Positions 17,825 through 27,280 are shown, counted from the stretch's first letter. The stretch is 64,000 nt of DNA from Chloroflexota bacterium (GCA_009838175.1 VXSB01000013.1:62001-126000), one strand, 5' to 3'. Program-made: numbers and translations. The notes: generated by a model not told the origin, from the letters alone.

Positions 17825-18736
17825 ATGGCCAGCACCGAGCGCCCACAAGACGACCCGGAACAAGAAGAAGATGAAGTAATAGTCGACGTATCGACCAGCG
17901 AAAACTTCATCGAAGGCGATGACGCTCGCGATTCCCATCCAACCGAAGTCGCGGCTGCCCTTCGATACGCGGCCGAAAACAAATACGACTACGGCCCAAA
18001 GCTCCGCGACGCAGATCTCCAATGGGACGTTAACGGTATCGAACCGATGGGCAACGGCATTTCCCGCGTATTCATCGATTACACCCCGTCGGCATCCTTC
18101 CGCGGTTTATCAGGCTCTGAATATATCGATGTCGATTCCGGCGGAGCCGTGCTGGCACGCCGTCAAATACGTGTTCCCAAACAGAATCTGCCGGTCGTGC
18201 TGATCGCTTTGACTGTCGTCTCGTTGATCGCATTAGCCGTTGTACAAGTCCTGCTCTGGGCAAACCCATTCGACAGTGGCCCCGAACTATACGTCGCAGG
18301 ACGGACCCTTTGGATCCGAGCCGAACTCCCACGCCAGCAGCCATACGTCGTCTACAACGCACCCTCCAGCGCCGGCGCAATTAACCAATGGGCAATCAAA
18401 CCCGAGGGTCAGGGGACCGAGATTGTGATTGTAGAAACGGTGCTCACTAACCAGACATCTGGCGCAGTGCGCATGGTCGTTGACCGTGAAGCTGCTGAAC
18501 TAAGAATCAAGGGGAGCATCGCCCTTAAACCGGTCAACGTTATCGATCGCTCCTACATCGTCGAAACCGCCAACGATCGCTACCTCGACCCCGAATTCAG
18601 ACTCATGTGGGGCGGCTTCACTCTGAACCAAGGCGAAGAGCTACGGGGACACATCGTATTCGAGGCACCGCTCGGTAGCGAATTCAGCGATTTCCGCTGG
18701 CTCGCAGGCGACACAGCCGTCGTTCGCTACAACTAG
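17825..18736 (+). CDS. One-pass membrane protein of unknown function
   Basis: I do not recognise the family. The 303-residue protein begins with a strongly acidic segment (residues 1-40), then a soluble region (45-120), one membrane helix (about 124-148, LPVVLIALTVVSLIALAVVQVL) and a beta-rich C-terminal part (150-303) with a WxIKPEGQGTEIVIVE stretch that resembles exported binding or sensor domains. The N-terminal part is probably cytoplasmic. The ATG at 17825 follows a TTGGAGAT site. It sits 73 bases after the cysteine desulfurase, with which it may be cotranscribed, and before a strong promoter for the peptide transporter. Confidence 0.7.
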   Translation: MASTERPQDDPEQEEDEVIVDVSTSENFIEGDDARDSHPTEVAAALRYAAENKYDYGPKLRDADLQWDVNGIEPMGNGISRVFIDYTPSASFRGLSGSEYIDVDSGGAVLARRQIRVPKQNLPVVLIALTVVSLIALAVVQVLLWANPFDSGPELYVAGRTLWIRAELPRQQPYVVYNAPSSAGAINQWAIKPEGQGTEIVIVETVLTNQTSGAVRMVVDREAAELRIKGSIALKPVNVIDRSYIVETANDRYLDPEFRLMWGGFTLNQGEELRGHIVFEAPLGSEFSDFRWLAGDTAVVRYN

Positions 18737-18765
18737 TTGCGCTAATAGTTCGGTTTCCGTATAAT
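18737..18765 (+). promoter_or_regulatory. Sigma-70-type promoter of the peptide ABC operon
   Basis: -35 TTGCGC (18737-18742), 17-base spacer, -10 TATAAT (18760-18765). The -35 begins at the stop codon of the preceding gene. Transcription would start near 18772, giving a leader of about 87 bases before the first permease gene. Confidence 0.65.
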
Positions 18766-18858
18766 CACGCCGCATGGTGCGTTGCTCCGCCTCGAAAACA
18801 GTTCGGCGCGCCTGATTTACGCACCAACAAAGATACGTAGCGAAGCAGCACTCTCAAG

Positions 18859-19884
18859 ATGAGCATCACCTACATCGGCGCCCGGATCGGGATGTTCATC
18901 CTCGTTGTGTGGCTCGCGACCACAGTCATCTTCTTTTTGCCACGCATCGCGAGCGACCGCAATCCAGTCCGCGAACGGTTGGTCATGATGGCTGCCACTG
19001 GCAACCTCGCCACAGGCATGGAAAAAGTCGTGGCAGCGTACGAAGAAGAGTACGGCCTCGATCAACCGCTCTATCTGCAATACATCCGCTATCTGTCAAG
19101 CCTCGTGCGCGGCGACCTGAACTACTCGCTCATCAACTACCCGACGAGGGTATGGGACATGATCGTTCAGCGGATGCCATACACCTTGGGTCTAGTCGGT
19201 ATCTCGGTCTTAACTGCCTTCGCGCTTGGCTCGCTGTCTGGTGCAACTTTGGCTTGGCCGGGTGCGCCGAAATGGCTGAAAGGCGCATTGCCGGTCTTCT
19301 TGACCTTGTCGCCTATCCCTTACTTCATGTTGGCGATCATGCTAATGTTTCTCTTTGCGGTGCGACATCAGTGGCAACCAGAATGGTGGCCGTTGCTACC
19401 ACTTGCCGGGGCGACCAGCGTCACAACGGTTTACGACGGCTGGAATATGGACCGGATCTTAGACACCATCTATCACTCGATCTTGCCAGCAATGTCGATC
19501 ATCCTCTCCCAGATCGGATTCTGGGCTCTGGGAATGCGAGGGATGATGGTAACCACCCAGGGCGAAGATTACGTTACGCTAGCGCAGATGCGTGGCTTGA
19601 AACCGAGCCGTGTCTTCAGCCTGTACGGGATGCGAAACGCCACTTTGCCGCAACTAACCTCGCTAGCCCTCGCGATGAGTCTCATATTCTCGGGGGTGAT
19701 ACTCGTCGAGGTCATCTACCGTTATCCCGGAATGGGCACTCTGTTGTACAACGCAATCGCCGGTTTCGACTATTTCGTCATCTACGGCGTCGTCTTCGTG
19801 CTCATCGTGATGGTTGCGGCATCCACGTTCATACTCGACATCGTCTACCCATTCATCGATCCTCGTGTGCGCCGCGCCGCATGA
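18859..19884 (+). CDS. Peptide/nickel-type ABC transporter permease (DppB-like)
   Basis: Inner-membrane permease of 341 residues with about six helices. The N-terminal helix with ATTVIFFLPRIASDRNP and the PLYLQYIRYLSSLVRGDLNYS segment are typical of DppB/OppB proteins. The cytoplasmic coupling motif reads EDYVTLAQMRGLKPSRVF, close to the EAA consensus. First gene of a six-gene operon with a DppC-like permease, two ATPases and two binding lipoproteins. The substrate (peptide, nickel, sugar or other small molecule) cannot be read from sequence. Confidence 0.92.
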   Translation: MSITYIGARIGMFILVVWLATTVIFFLPRIASDRNPVRERLVMMAATGNLATGMEKVVAAYEEEYGLDQPLYLQYIRYLSSLVRGDLNYSLINYPTRVWDMIVQRMPYTLGLVGISVLTAFALGSLSGATLAWPGAPKWLKGALPVFLTLSPIPYFMLAIMLMFLFAVRHQWQPEWWPLLPLAGATSVTTVYDGWNMDRILDTIYHSILPAMSIILSQIGFWALGMRGMMVTTQGEDYVTLAQMRGLKPSRVFSLYGMRNATLPQLTSLALAMSLIFSGVILVEVIYRYPGMGTLLYNAIAGFDYFVIYGVVFVLIVMVAASTFILDIVYPFIDPRVRRAA

Positions 19885-19917
19885 ACCGCAGATACGGACG
19901 ACACTTAGGTAGCAACG

Positions 19918-20859
19918 ATGCGTGATTTAGGCGCCGAACCCACTCAATCGTCCGCTGCTATTCAAGCCGAAGCTGAAACCAGTTCCGGAACTTCGTATAG
20001 CGCGCTCTCGCAGATCGGATACTATCTGCTCCACGAGCGGATGCTTTCGATCGGACTGTTCATGCTTATCGCTCTACTAGCCTTGTGGCTTATTGGCGGT
20101 CAGATCGTCGATCCCAAACTCGCCGATCCGATCTCAGGTCCCCAAACCGCATCACCTCAATCCAAATACTGGTTGGGAACCGATTTCAATGGCAGACAGG
20201 TCTTGCCGCTTATGGTTCACGGCGCACCGTTGACGCTACGCATCGGTTTATTTGCCGGGGTGTTTGGCCTTGGGATCGGGATATTACTGGGGTTCTTGGG
20301 TGGTTACATGCGTGGCCCGGTCGACGCATTTATCCGCATCATCTCGGACGTCTTCATCACCATCCCCAGCTTGGCGGTGCTAGTAGTCGTCGCATCCACA
20401 ATCAAAGAATCAGCAGGTTTATCCGTCAACATGATGGGGTTGATCGTCGCGTCACTGTCCTGGATGTGGCCCACACGCGTCATACGAGCACAAGTATTGA
20501 GCATGAGGGAGAGCAACTACGTCGAGGTGGCACGGCTCAACGGCATGGGTGACCTCGAGATCATCTTCCGTGAACTCATGCCCAACCTGTTCCCATTTCT
20601 TGCTGCAAGTTTCGTAGGCGCCATGGCCAGCGGCATCCTCGCCGCTGTAGGCCTGGAAGCTCTCGGGCTAGGGCCACAACACGAACCCACACTCGGAATG
20701 ACGATCTACTGGTCGCTCTACTACGGCGCGGTTATCAGCAACTGGTGGTGGTGGTACGGCCCGCCAATCCTCCTCGTCGCATGGATATTCATCTCGCTTT
20801 ACCTGATCGCCGCTGGTCTAGACAAGTGGGCCAACCCACGGTTGAGGCAGAGCCTGTAA
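19918..20859 (+). CDS. Peptide/nickel-type ABC transporter permease (DppC-like)
   Basis: Second permease subunit, 313 residues, with an N-terminal helix (about 40-60) and the conserved YWLGTDFNGRQVLPLMVHGA segment of DppC/OppC proteins. The coupling loop is SNYVEVARLNGMGDLEIIFR. The stop codon TAA shares a base with the ATG of the next gene (TAATG), implying translational coupling to the ATPase. Works with the preceding permease as a heterodimer. Confidence 0.92.
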   Translation: MRDLGAEPTQSSAAIQAEAETSSGTSYSALSQIGYYLLHERMLSIGLFMLIALLALWLIGGQIVDPKLADPISGPQTASPQSKYWLGTDFNGRQVLPLMVHGAPLTLRIGLFAGVFGLGIGILLGFLGGYMRGPVDAFIRIISDVFITIPSLAVLVVVASTIKESAGLSVNMMGLIVASLSWMWPTRVIRAQVLSMRESNYVEVARLNGMGDLEIIFRELMPNLFPFLAASFVGAMASGILAAVGLEALGLGPQHEPTLGMTIYWSLYYGAVISNWWWWYGPPILLVAWIFISLYLIAAGLDKWANPRLRQSL

Positions 20860-21827
20860 TGCCGGACGCTGTCCTTTCCATACGCGATCTGCGCGTCTAT
20901 TTCAACATCCGCGCCGGAACGGTGCGCGCTGTCGACGGCGTCGACCTCGATATCGCCGAAGGCGAAAAGCTCGGGCTCGTCGGAGAATCGGGGTCTGGTA
21001 AAACGACGACTGCGCTCGCCATCATGCGCATGATCAAACCACCCGGAGAAATCGCCGGCGGAACGATCCAGCTCGACGGACGGGATCTGGTCGGATTGTC
21101 TGAACCCGAAATGCGGGCGGTACGAGGCAACGATGTCGCTATGGTGCCGCAAGCCGCGATGAACGCGCTAAACCCAGTGCGCAGAATCCGAAGCCAGATG
21201 ATCGACGGCCTCAGAGACCACGGTGTAAGCGAGTCTCGAGAACGGACGGAAGAGCGTTTGACGACCCTCGTAGCGCAGGTGGGTCTCAACTCAAACGTCC
21301 TAAATCTCTTCCCGCACGAGCTCAGCGGCGGCATGAAACAGCGCGTAACCATCGCCATGGCCATATGCCACAAACCGCGTCTGATCCTTGCCGACGAGCC
21401 GACCAGCGCGCTCGACGTTGTCGTCCAACGCCAAGTCATGGAAACTTTGGAAGAAGTGCGAAGTGAGATTGGCGCCGCAGTGATTCTGGTCGGCCACGAC
21501 ATGGGACTAATGGCACAATTCGCCGACCGAATCGGCGTCATGTACGCCGGAAAACTCGTCGAACTCGCAACTGTTGAACAGATCTTCTCGACCCCGCGTC
21601 ACCCTTACACACGTCTCCTGATATCGAGCCTGCCAGATACGGCCGGGAAACGCCGACTAGAAGGCATTCCGGGACTGCCACCCTCTCTCCTCGAGATCCC
21701 ACCCGGATGTCCATTCATGCCCCGCTGCCCAGAGGCGATGGACATCTGTGGGGTAGACGTGCCGGAACTGTTGGGCGAAACTGACATGGTTTCATGTCAC
21801 CTGCATACCGAGGCCGCAACCGTATGA
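20859..21827 (+). CDS. Peptide ABC transporter ATP-binding protein (DppD/OppD-like)
   Basis: ATPase of 322 residues. Walker A GESGSGKT, signature LSGGMKQRVTIAMA, Walker B LILADEPTSALD and switch VGHDMGLMA are intact, and the C-terminal oligopeptide-transporter domain has CPFMPRCPEAMDICG with the cysteines typical of OppD/DppD. The frame is open further upstream within the permease gene, but the ATG at 20859 that overlaps the permease stop gives the normal N-terminus. Its last four bases overlap the next ATPase gene. Confidence 0.92.
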   Translation: MPDAVLSIRDLRVYFNIRAGTVRAVDGVDLDIAEGEKLGLVGESGSGKTTTALAIMRMIKPPGEIAGGTIQLDGRDLVGLSEPEMRAVRGNDVAMVPQAAMNALNPVRRIRSQMIDGLRDHGVSESRERTEERLTTLVAQVGLNSNVLNLFPHELSGGMKQRVTIAMAICHKPRLILADEPTSALDVVVQRQVMETLEEVRSEIGAAVILVGHDMGLMAQFADRIGVMYAGKLVELATVEQIFSTPRHPYTRLLISSLPDTAGKRRLEGIPGLPPSLLEIPPGCPFMPRCPEAMDICGVDVPELLGETDMVSCHLHTEAATV

Positions 21828-22933
21828 CCGCGACAGCAGAGACCACGACCGCGACCTCAACCACCAACGGCGCTCCTTCTTCGCTGCTGGAACTGAGAAA
21901 CGTGACTCAAATTTTCTCCTCGGGACCTTTCTGGAACCGAGAGCACAACTATGCGGTCAATGATGTTTCTTTCAACCTGACAGACAAACCGGCTCTGATT
22001 ACCGCGGTTGCAGGGGAGAGCGGCAGCGGCAAAACCACGCTAGGACGCATCATGCTCGGTTTTCAAAGTCCCACCTTGGGGCAAGTGCTTTTCAGGGGCG
22101 ACGACGTCGCCGAGATGAACGCCGCAGGACGGAAGCAGTACCGACGGCAAGTCCAAGCCATTTTCCAAGACCCCTTCTCCGTCTACAACCCCTTCTACAA
22201 AGTCGACCACATCTTCACCGTGGCGATCGCTCGCTACAAACTAGCGTCTTCGCGTGACGAAGCTCGGCACTTAATTGAAGAAGCGATTTCCGGCGTCGGA
22301 CTCCGACCATCCGAAACACTCGGACGCTATCCGCACCAATTGAGCGGAGGACAACGACAACGCGTCATGGTAGCGCGATCGCTGCTCTTGAAACCACAGG
22401 TCATAATCGCAGACGAGCCCGTCTCGATGGTCGATGCATCACTCCGCGCAACCATTCTTGAAACCCTGCGAGCACTCAACCACGATCTTGGAATCGCAAT
22501 CCTCTACATCACGCACGACCTCACCACCGCGTACCAAGTCGCCGACAACATCATGATCATGTACCGCGGGCACGTGGTCGAAGCCGGCGATGTAGAACAC
22601 GTAATCAACGACCCGAAACACCCCTACACGCGGCTCCTTGTCCAGTCGATCCCGATGCCCGATCCCAACCGCCGTTGGGCCGACATGCGCGGCGCAAACG
22701 ATCCGCCGTTCACCGGCATTGACGTCACGCCGGCCATGTGCCCGTTCGTCAACCGCTGCCCAGACGCGATTTCAAACTGCGTCGAGGAAGTCCCGAGCAC
22801 CTACGCACTGGACGAGCACCGTATCTCGAAATGCTTTCTTTATCAGGATGCTGGGACTGTTTCGGACGAAAACATCGCATCGTACTTCAACGTCCGCGAC
22901 GCGTCGCCATCGACCAACGGCGCCGCTTCCTAA
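21824..22933 (+). CDS. Peptide ABC transporter ATP-binding protein (DppF/OppF-like)
   Basis: Second ATPase, 369 residues. Walker A GESGSGKTT, LSGGQRQRVMVARS, Walker B IIADEPVSMVD and the C-terminal CPFVNRCPDAISNC cysteine segment match the OppF/DppF type. A Thr/Ser-rich N-terminal lead of about 20 residues precedes the domain. I chose the ATG at 21824 that overlaps the previous stop (ATGA) rather than an upstream start inside that gene. A binding-protein gene follows after 72 bases. Confidence 0.92.
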   Translation: MTATAETTTATSTTNGAPSSLLELRNVTQIFSSGPFWNREHNYAVNDVSFNLTDKPALITAVAGESGSGKTTLGRIMLGFQSPTLGQVLFRGDDVAEMNAAGRKQYRRQVQAIFQDPFSVYNPFYKVDHIFTVAIARYKLASSRDEARHLIEEAISGVGLRPSETLGRYPHQLSGGQRQRVMVARSLLLKPQVIIADEPVSMVDASLRATILETLRALNHDLGIAILYITHDLTTAYQVADNIMIMYRGHVVEAGDVEHVINDPKHPYTRLLVQSIPMPDPNRRWADMRGANDPPFTGIDVTPAMCPFVNRCPDAISNCVEEVPSTYALDEHRISKCFLYQDAGTVSDENIASYFNVRDASPSTNGAAS

Positions 22934-23005
22934 TTGTGTTATCGTGATTTGAGTATTTCGCAAGGAATAAATCGGCGAATGAATCCGCGTAAGGAGGGAA
23001 CCAGA

Positions 23006-24946
23006 ATGCCGAAAATCAAACGCATCGTGCCGATGCTTGTGCTGGCCGCGATGCTGTCGTCTCTGACTTTCGCACTCGCGTGCGGCAGCGAGACCATCGT
23101 TGAGGTCACTCGCGAAGTCGAGGTCGTCAAAGAGGTCGAGGTCGTCAAAGAGGTCGAAGTCGAGAAAGAAGTCGAGGTCGTCAAAGAGGTCGAGGTCGTC
23201 AAGGAAGTCGAGAAAGAGGTCGCTGTCGAGGTCGAGGTGACCCCGACGCCCGTACCGCTCGGTTACACTGACGTACCCCGAAACCGCACCCTGATCATGG
23301 CCGGTCTCGGCGGCGAACACCCCGGCGCATTTACCGATATCGAGCAGTTCAACGCCCACGCTCCTGGCCTCTCGCGTAGCGGCCTTTACCAAGCGGCAAG
23401 CGAAGGTCTCTTCTACTTCAACATGCTCACCGGCGAGCTCATCCCATGGATGGCAACCGACTACGAGTACGACGACGGCTACACCGGCGTTACCGTCAAC
23501 ATCCGCGACGGTGTCGAGTGGAGCGACGGAACGCCGTTTACGGCTCACGACGTCGCATTCACGCTCAACATGGCCAACACCAACCCGTTGTCTGCACGAC
23601 ACGGCGCCGTCAACCAATGGACAGACGAAGCCACCGCGATCGATGATCACACGGTCCACATTTCGTTCACAGGCCCATCGCCTCGCTACGTGTGGGACCT
23701 GCTGATCTTCCGCGCCGACATCGGCGTGCCGTGGATCCCGAAGCACATCTTCGAGGACGTCCCCGAGGACGAACTCGCGGAATTCGGACACTACGACCCC
23801 GCAAAGGGTTGGCCCGTCGTCACTGGTCCATACCGGTTGGTCCACACCGACGTCGAGAAGAAGATCTGGGACCGACGAGATGACTGGTGGGCGGCAAAGA
23901 TCGGCTTCCAGGACCTTCCTCAGGTCGAGCGACTCATCTTCCTGCCCGGCATGAACGAGATCACCATGGCCCAGCTATTGATCACCAACGAGATCGACAT
24001 GGCCTTCTCGCTCACAGTGCCTAACTACAAGGCAGTCGTGGCGCAGAACCCGAACATGACGACTCACTACTACGGTGAGCCGCCGTTCGGATATGAAGAC
24101 TGGTGGCCCGTCGGCCTTGGTCTAAACACCAAGCGACCTCCGTTCGACAACAAGAACGTTCGATGGGCGATCTCGTACTCCATCAACCGTGACGAAGTCA
24201 TCGAGTTCGGTTTCGGTGGCGGACAAATCGTGCAGCAGCTGCCGTGGCCATACTACGCCCCGATGCAGAAGTACCACGACGAAGTTGCCGACCTGCTCGA
24301 GACATACGACACCAGCGAGTACAACCCCGAGAAATCTGCTGCCCTCATGGAAGGCGAAGGCTACACCCGCGACGGCGAAGGCTTCTGGGTCAAAGACGGC
24401 GAACGCGTCGGGATCCACATCGTGACATTCCCGCAGCACCCGTCCACCACGCCGGCCGCACCGGTCGTGACGCAGAACCTCCGACGAGGCGGTTTCGACG
24501 CCAGCTTCTCAACCCCGACCGACTTCATCGACCAGATCTTCCAAGGTCACGCCGATGGATTCATCTGGGGTCACGGCTCGATGGTCGACCCTGAGCCCGT
24601 ACTAAAGGGCTACCGCTGCGAACTCGTGACCGAGGGTGAGATCGGCTTCATCGCATACCCAGGCTTCTACCGATGGTGCAACGAAGAGTTCGACTCCTAC
24701 GTCGAACAGATGACCGCACTTCCGGAAGACAGCCCCGGCGTGCTGCCGCTCTACCGCAAGGCGATGGAGATCTGGCTCCCAGAGCTGCCCGACATCCCGC
24801 TCACGTCAACGATCATCACGTTGCCGATGAACACCACGTACTGGACAGAGGAATCGTGGCCTCACAACGACAACCAGTACGTCCACGAGGGATTCTGGCA
24901 CCGCACCGGCCTCCACATCTTCCTCAACTTGGAACCCGTGGAGTAA
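23006..24946 (+). CDS. ABC transporter substrate-binding lipoprotein, family 5 (copy 1)
   Basis: Extracytoplasmic solute-binding lipoprotein of the peptide transporter, 646 residues. Signal peptide residues 1-25 end in LTFALAC, the Cys being the expected lipid site. Residues about 30-75 are a Glu/Val/Lys repeat linker (units such as EVVKEVEV), then the SBP family 5 fold starts with NRTLIMAGLGGEHPGAF and includes GVEWSDGTPFTAHDVAFTLN. Start: the ATG at 23006, six bases after AAGGAGGGAA; an in-frame ATG lies 24 codons upstream but before the ribosome site. Nearly identical to the gene at 25313-27253: same length, no gap, two long stretches identical at DNA level. Confidence 0.93.
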   Translation: MPKIKRIVPMLVLAAMLSSLTFALACGSETIVEVTREVEVVKEVEVVKEVEVEKEVEVVKEVEVVKEVEKEVAVEVEVTPTPVPLGYTDVPRNRTLIMAGLGGEHPGAFTDIEQFNAHAPGLSRSGLYQAASEGLFYFNMLTGELIPWMATDYEYDDGYTGVTVNIRDGVEWSDGTPFTAHDVAFTLNMANTNPLSARHGAVNQWTDEATAIDDHTVHISFTGPSPRYVWDLLIFRADIGVPWIPKHIFEDVPEDELAEFGHYDPAKGWPVVTGPYRLVHTDVEKKIWDRRDDWWAAKIGFQDLPQVERLIFLPGMNEITMAQLLITNEIDMAFSLTVPNYKAVVAQNPNMTTHYYGEPPFGYEDWWPVGLGLNTKRPPFDNKNVRWAISYSINRDEVIEFGFGGGQIVQQLPWPYYAPMQKYHDEVADLLETYDTSEYNPEKSAALMEGEGYTRDGEGFWVKDGERVGIHIVTFPQHPSTTPAAPVVTQNLRRGGFDASFSTPTDFIDQIFQGHADGFIWGHGSMVDPEPVLKGYRCELVTEGEIGFIAYPGFYRWCNEEFDSYVEQMTALPEDSPGVLPLYRKAMEIWLPELPDIPLTSTIITLPMNTTYWTEESWPHNDNQYVHEGFWHRTGLHIFLNLEPVE

Positions 24947-24977
24947 CAACGGTCAACCGCTAAACCGGTGAACAGAG

Positions 24978-25008
24978 CGCCCCTCGGATCCCCTCCGAGG
25001 GGCGTTTT
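24978..25008 (+). terminator. Rho-independent terminator after binding-protein copy 1
   Basis: Perfect 11-bp stem CGCCCCTCGGA / TCCGAGGGGCG around a five-base loop, followed by TTTT and a second T run after GG. It separates copy 1 from copy 2 of the binding protein. The rest of the 366-base gap 24947-25312 is AT-rich toward its 3' end and should hold the promoter of copy 2; no consensus -35/-10 pair stood out. Confidence 0.88.
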
Positions 25009-25213
25009 GGTTTGTTCTGAAACGCGTGCGCCACCAACCGCATCACCGGCCGCCGCCGACACCGCAACTAGAGGCACCAGTCACGGTAGTTCCCGGTTCG
25101 ATTGCGTCTCGGCACGTCGGACGAGTTTTTGACTAGATGTGCCCAAACTCTACTAGCAAGCCAACCGTTTATTTCCATGTCCGATACCTTTTTACACTGA
25201 GTTCGTCGGTATA

Positions 25214-25230
25214 TCGTTATGAAATAACGA
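25214..25230. promoter_or_regulatory. Inverted repeat upstream of binding-protein copy 2
   Basis: TCGTTATgaaATAACGA, a perfect 7-bp palindrome with a 3-base centre, 83 bases before the start codon of copy 2 in an AT-rich stretch. Such a site is absent from the short upstream region of copy 1. Candidate operator; inference. Confidence 0.35.
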
Positions 25231-25312
25231 ATATGCTCAAAAAATTGATATCATTTCCGTTGAATGCACAAATCAACATTGCCAATTGAATCCGCGTAAG
25301 GAGGGAACCAAA

Positions 25313-27253
25313 ATGCCGAAGATCAAACGCATCGTGCCGATGCTGCTGCTGGCCGCGATGCTGTCGTCTCTGACCTTCGCACTCGCGTGCGGCAGCGAGA
25401 CTATCGTTGAGGTCACTCGCGAAGTCGAGGTCGTCAAAGAGGTCGAAGTCGTCAAGGAAGTCGAGGTCGAGAAAGAAGTCGAGGTCGTCAAAGAGGTCGA
25501 GGTCGTCAAGGAAGTCGAGAAAGAGGTCGCTGTCGAGGTCGAGGTGACCCCGACGCCCGTACCGCTCGGTTACACCGATGTACCCAGAAACCGCACCCTC
25601 ATCATGGCCGGTCTCGGCGGCGAACACCCTGGTGCATTTACCGACATCGAGCAGTTCAATGCTCACGCGCCCGGACTCTCGCGCAGCGGTCTCTACCAAG
25701 CCGCGAGCGAAGGCCTCTTCTACTTCAACATGCTCACCGGCGAGCTTCACCCATGGATGGCTACCGACTACGAGTATGACGATGGCTACACCGGCGTGAC
25801 CGTCAACATCCGTGACGGTGTCGAGTGGAGCGACGGAACGCCGTTTACGGCTCACGACGTCGCATTCACGCTCAACATGGCCAACACCAACCCGTTGTCT
25901 GCACGACACGGCGCCGTCAACCAATGGACAGACGAAGCCACCGCGATCGATGATCACACGGTCCACATTTCGTTCACAGGCCCATCGCCTCGCTACGTGT
26001 GGGACCTGCTGATCTTCCGCGCCGACATCGGCGTGCCGTGGATCCCGAAGCACATCTTCGAGGACGTCCCCGAGGACGAACTCGCGGAATTCGGACACTA
26101 CGACCCCGCAAAGGGTTGGCCAGTGGTTACCGGTCCGTACCGACTCGTCCACACCGACGTCGAGAAGAAGATCTGGGACCGCCGCGACGATTGGTGGGCA
26201 GCCAAGATCGGCTTCCACGACCTCCCCAAGGTCGAGCGCCTCATCTTCCTCCCCGGTATGAACGAGATCACGATGGCGCAGCTTTTGATCACCAACGAGA
26301 TCGACATGGCATTCTCGCTCACAGTGCCGAACTACAAGGCAGTCGTGGCGCAGAACCCGAACATGACGACTCACTACTACGGCGAGCCGCCGTTCGGCTA
26401 CGAGGACTGGTGGCCAACTGGGCTCGGCTTGAACACCAAGCGGCCCCCGTTCGACAACAAGAACGTCCGATGGGCGATCTCCTACTCGATCAACCGTGAC
26501 GAAGTCATCGAGTTCGGCTTCGGCGGCGGTCAGATCCCGCAGCAACTGCCTTGGCCGTACTACGCCCCGATGCAGAAGTACCACGACGAAGTCGCCGACC
26601 TGCTCGAGATCTACGACACCAGCGAGTACAGCCCTGAGAAGTCAGCGGCTCTGATGGAGGGCGAAGGTTACACCCGGGACGGCGAGGGCTTCTGGGTCAA
26701 GGACGGCGAGCGGGTGAAGATCCACATCGTCACCTTCCCGCAGCATCCGTCGACCACAACGGCCGCGCCGGTCGTGACGCAGAACCTGCGGCGTGGCGGG
26801 TTCGACGCCAGCTTCTCCACCCCGACCGACTTCATCGACCAGATCTTCCAAGGTCACGCCGATGGATTCATCTGGGGTCACGGCTCGATGGTCGACCCTG
26901 AGCCCGTACTAAAGGGCTACCGCTGCGAACTCGTGACCGAGGGTGAGATCGGCTTCATCGCATACCCAGGCTTCTACCGATGGTGCAACGAAGAGTTCGA
27001 CTCCTACGTCGAACAGATGACCGCACTTCCGGAAGACAGTCCTGGCGTGTTGCCGCTCTACCGCAAGGCGATGGAGATCTGGCTTCCCGAGCTGCCCGAC
27101 ATCCCGCTCACGTCATCAATCATCACGTTGCCGATGAACACCACGTACTGGGAAGAGGATTCGTGGCCCCACTACGACAACCAGTACGTCCACGAGGGTT
27201 TCTGGCACCGAACCGCGCTCCACATCTTCCTCAACCTGGAACCCGTGGAGTAG
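25313..27253 (+). CDS. ABC transporter substrate-binding lipoprotein, family 5 (copy 2)
   Basis: Tandem paralogue of the preceding binding protein, also 646 residues with the same lipobox (LTFALAC), Glu/Val/Lys linker and SBP family 5 domain. Differences are few at protein level (for example ELHPWMA for ELIPWMA, GFHDLPKVER for GFQDLPQVER, GQIPQQLP for GQIVQQLP). The ribosome site AAGGAGGGAA and the 28 bases before the ATG are also duplicated; further upstream the sequences are unrelated. It has its own upstream region and its own terminator, so it can be expressed separately from copy 1. The binding pocket may be the same or slightly retuned. Confidence 0.93.
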   Translation: MPKIKRIVPMLLLAAMLSSLTFALACGSETIVEVTREVEVVKEVEVVKEVEVEKEVEVVKEVEVVKEVEKEVAVEVEVTPTPVPLGYTDVPRNRTLIMAGLGGEHPGAFTDIEQFNAHAPGLSRSGLYQAASEGLFYFNMLTGELHPWMATDYEYDDGYTGVTVNIRDGVEWSDGTPFTAHDVAFTLNMANTNPLSARHGAVNQWTDEATAIDDHTVHISFTGPSPRYVWDLLIFRADIGVPWIPKHIFEDVPEDELAEFGHYDPAKGWPVVTGPYRLVHTDVEKKIWDRRDDWWAAKIGFHDLPKVERLIFLPGMNEITMAQLLITNEIDMAFSLTVPNYKAVVAQNPNMTTHYYGEPPFGYEDWWPTGLGLNTKRPPFDNKNVRWAISYSINRDEVIEFGFGGGQIPQQLPWPYYAPMQKYHDEVADLLEIYDTSEYSPEKSAALMEGEGYTRDGEGFWVKDGERVKIHIVTFPQHPSTTTAAPVVTQNLRRGGFDASFSTPTDFIDQIFQGHADGFIWGHGSMVDPEPVLKGYRCELVTEGEIGFIAYPGFYRWCNEEFDSYVEQMTALPEDSPGVLPLYRKAMEIWLPELPDIPLTSSIITLPMNTTYWEEDSWPHYDNQYVHEGFWHRTALHIFLNLEPVE

Positions 27254-27280
27254 CCAACAACCGTTAACTCGGTCAAAAAA

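Noticed and set aside
23101-23240. CRISPR-like regular repeats
   Set aside because: The repeats are codons for the Glu/Val/Lys linker of a lipoprotein, without unique spacers, and recur in the paralogue.
22772-23845. Long minus-strand frame (357 codons) opposite binding-protein copy 1, and a similar one (25217-26584) opposite copy 2
   Set aside because: Both are antisense to a well-supported lipoprotein gene; they are open because the GAG/GTC-rich sense sequence gives few stops on the other strand. The translations have no recognisable domains.
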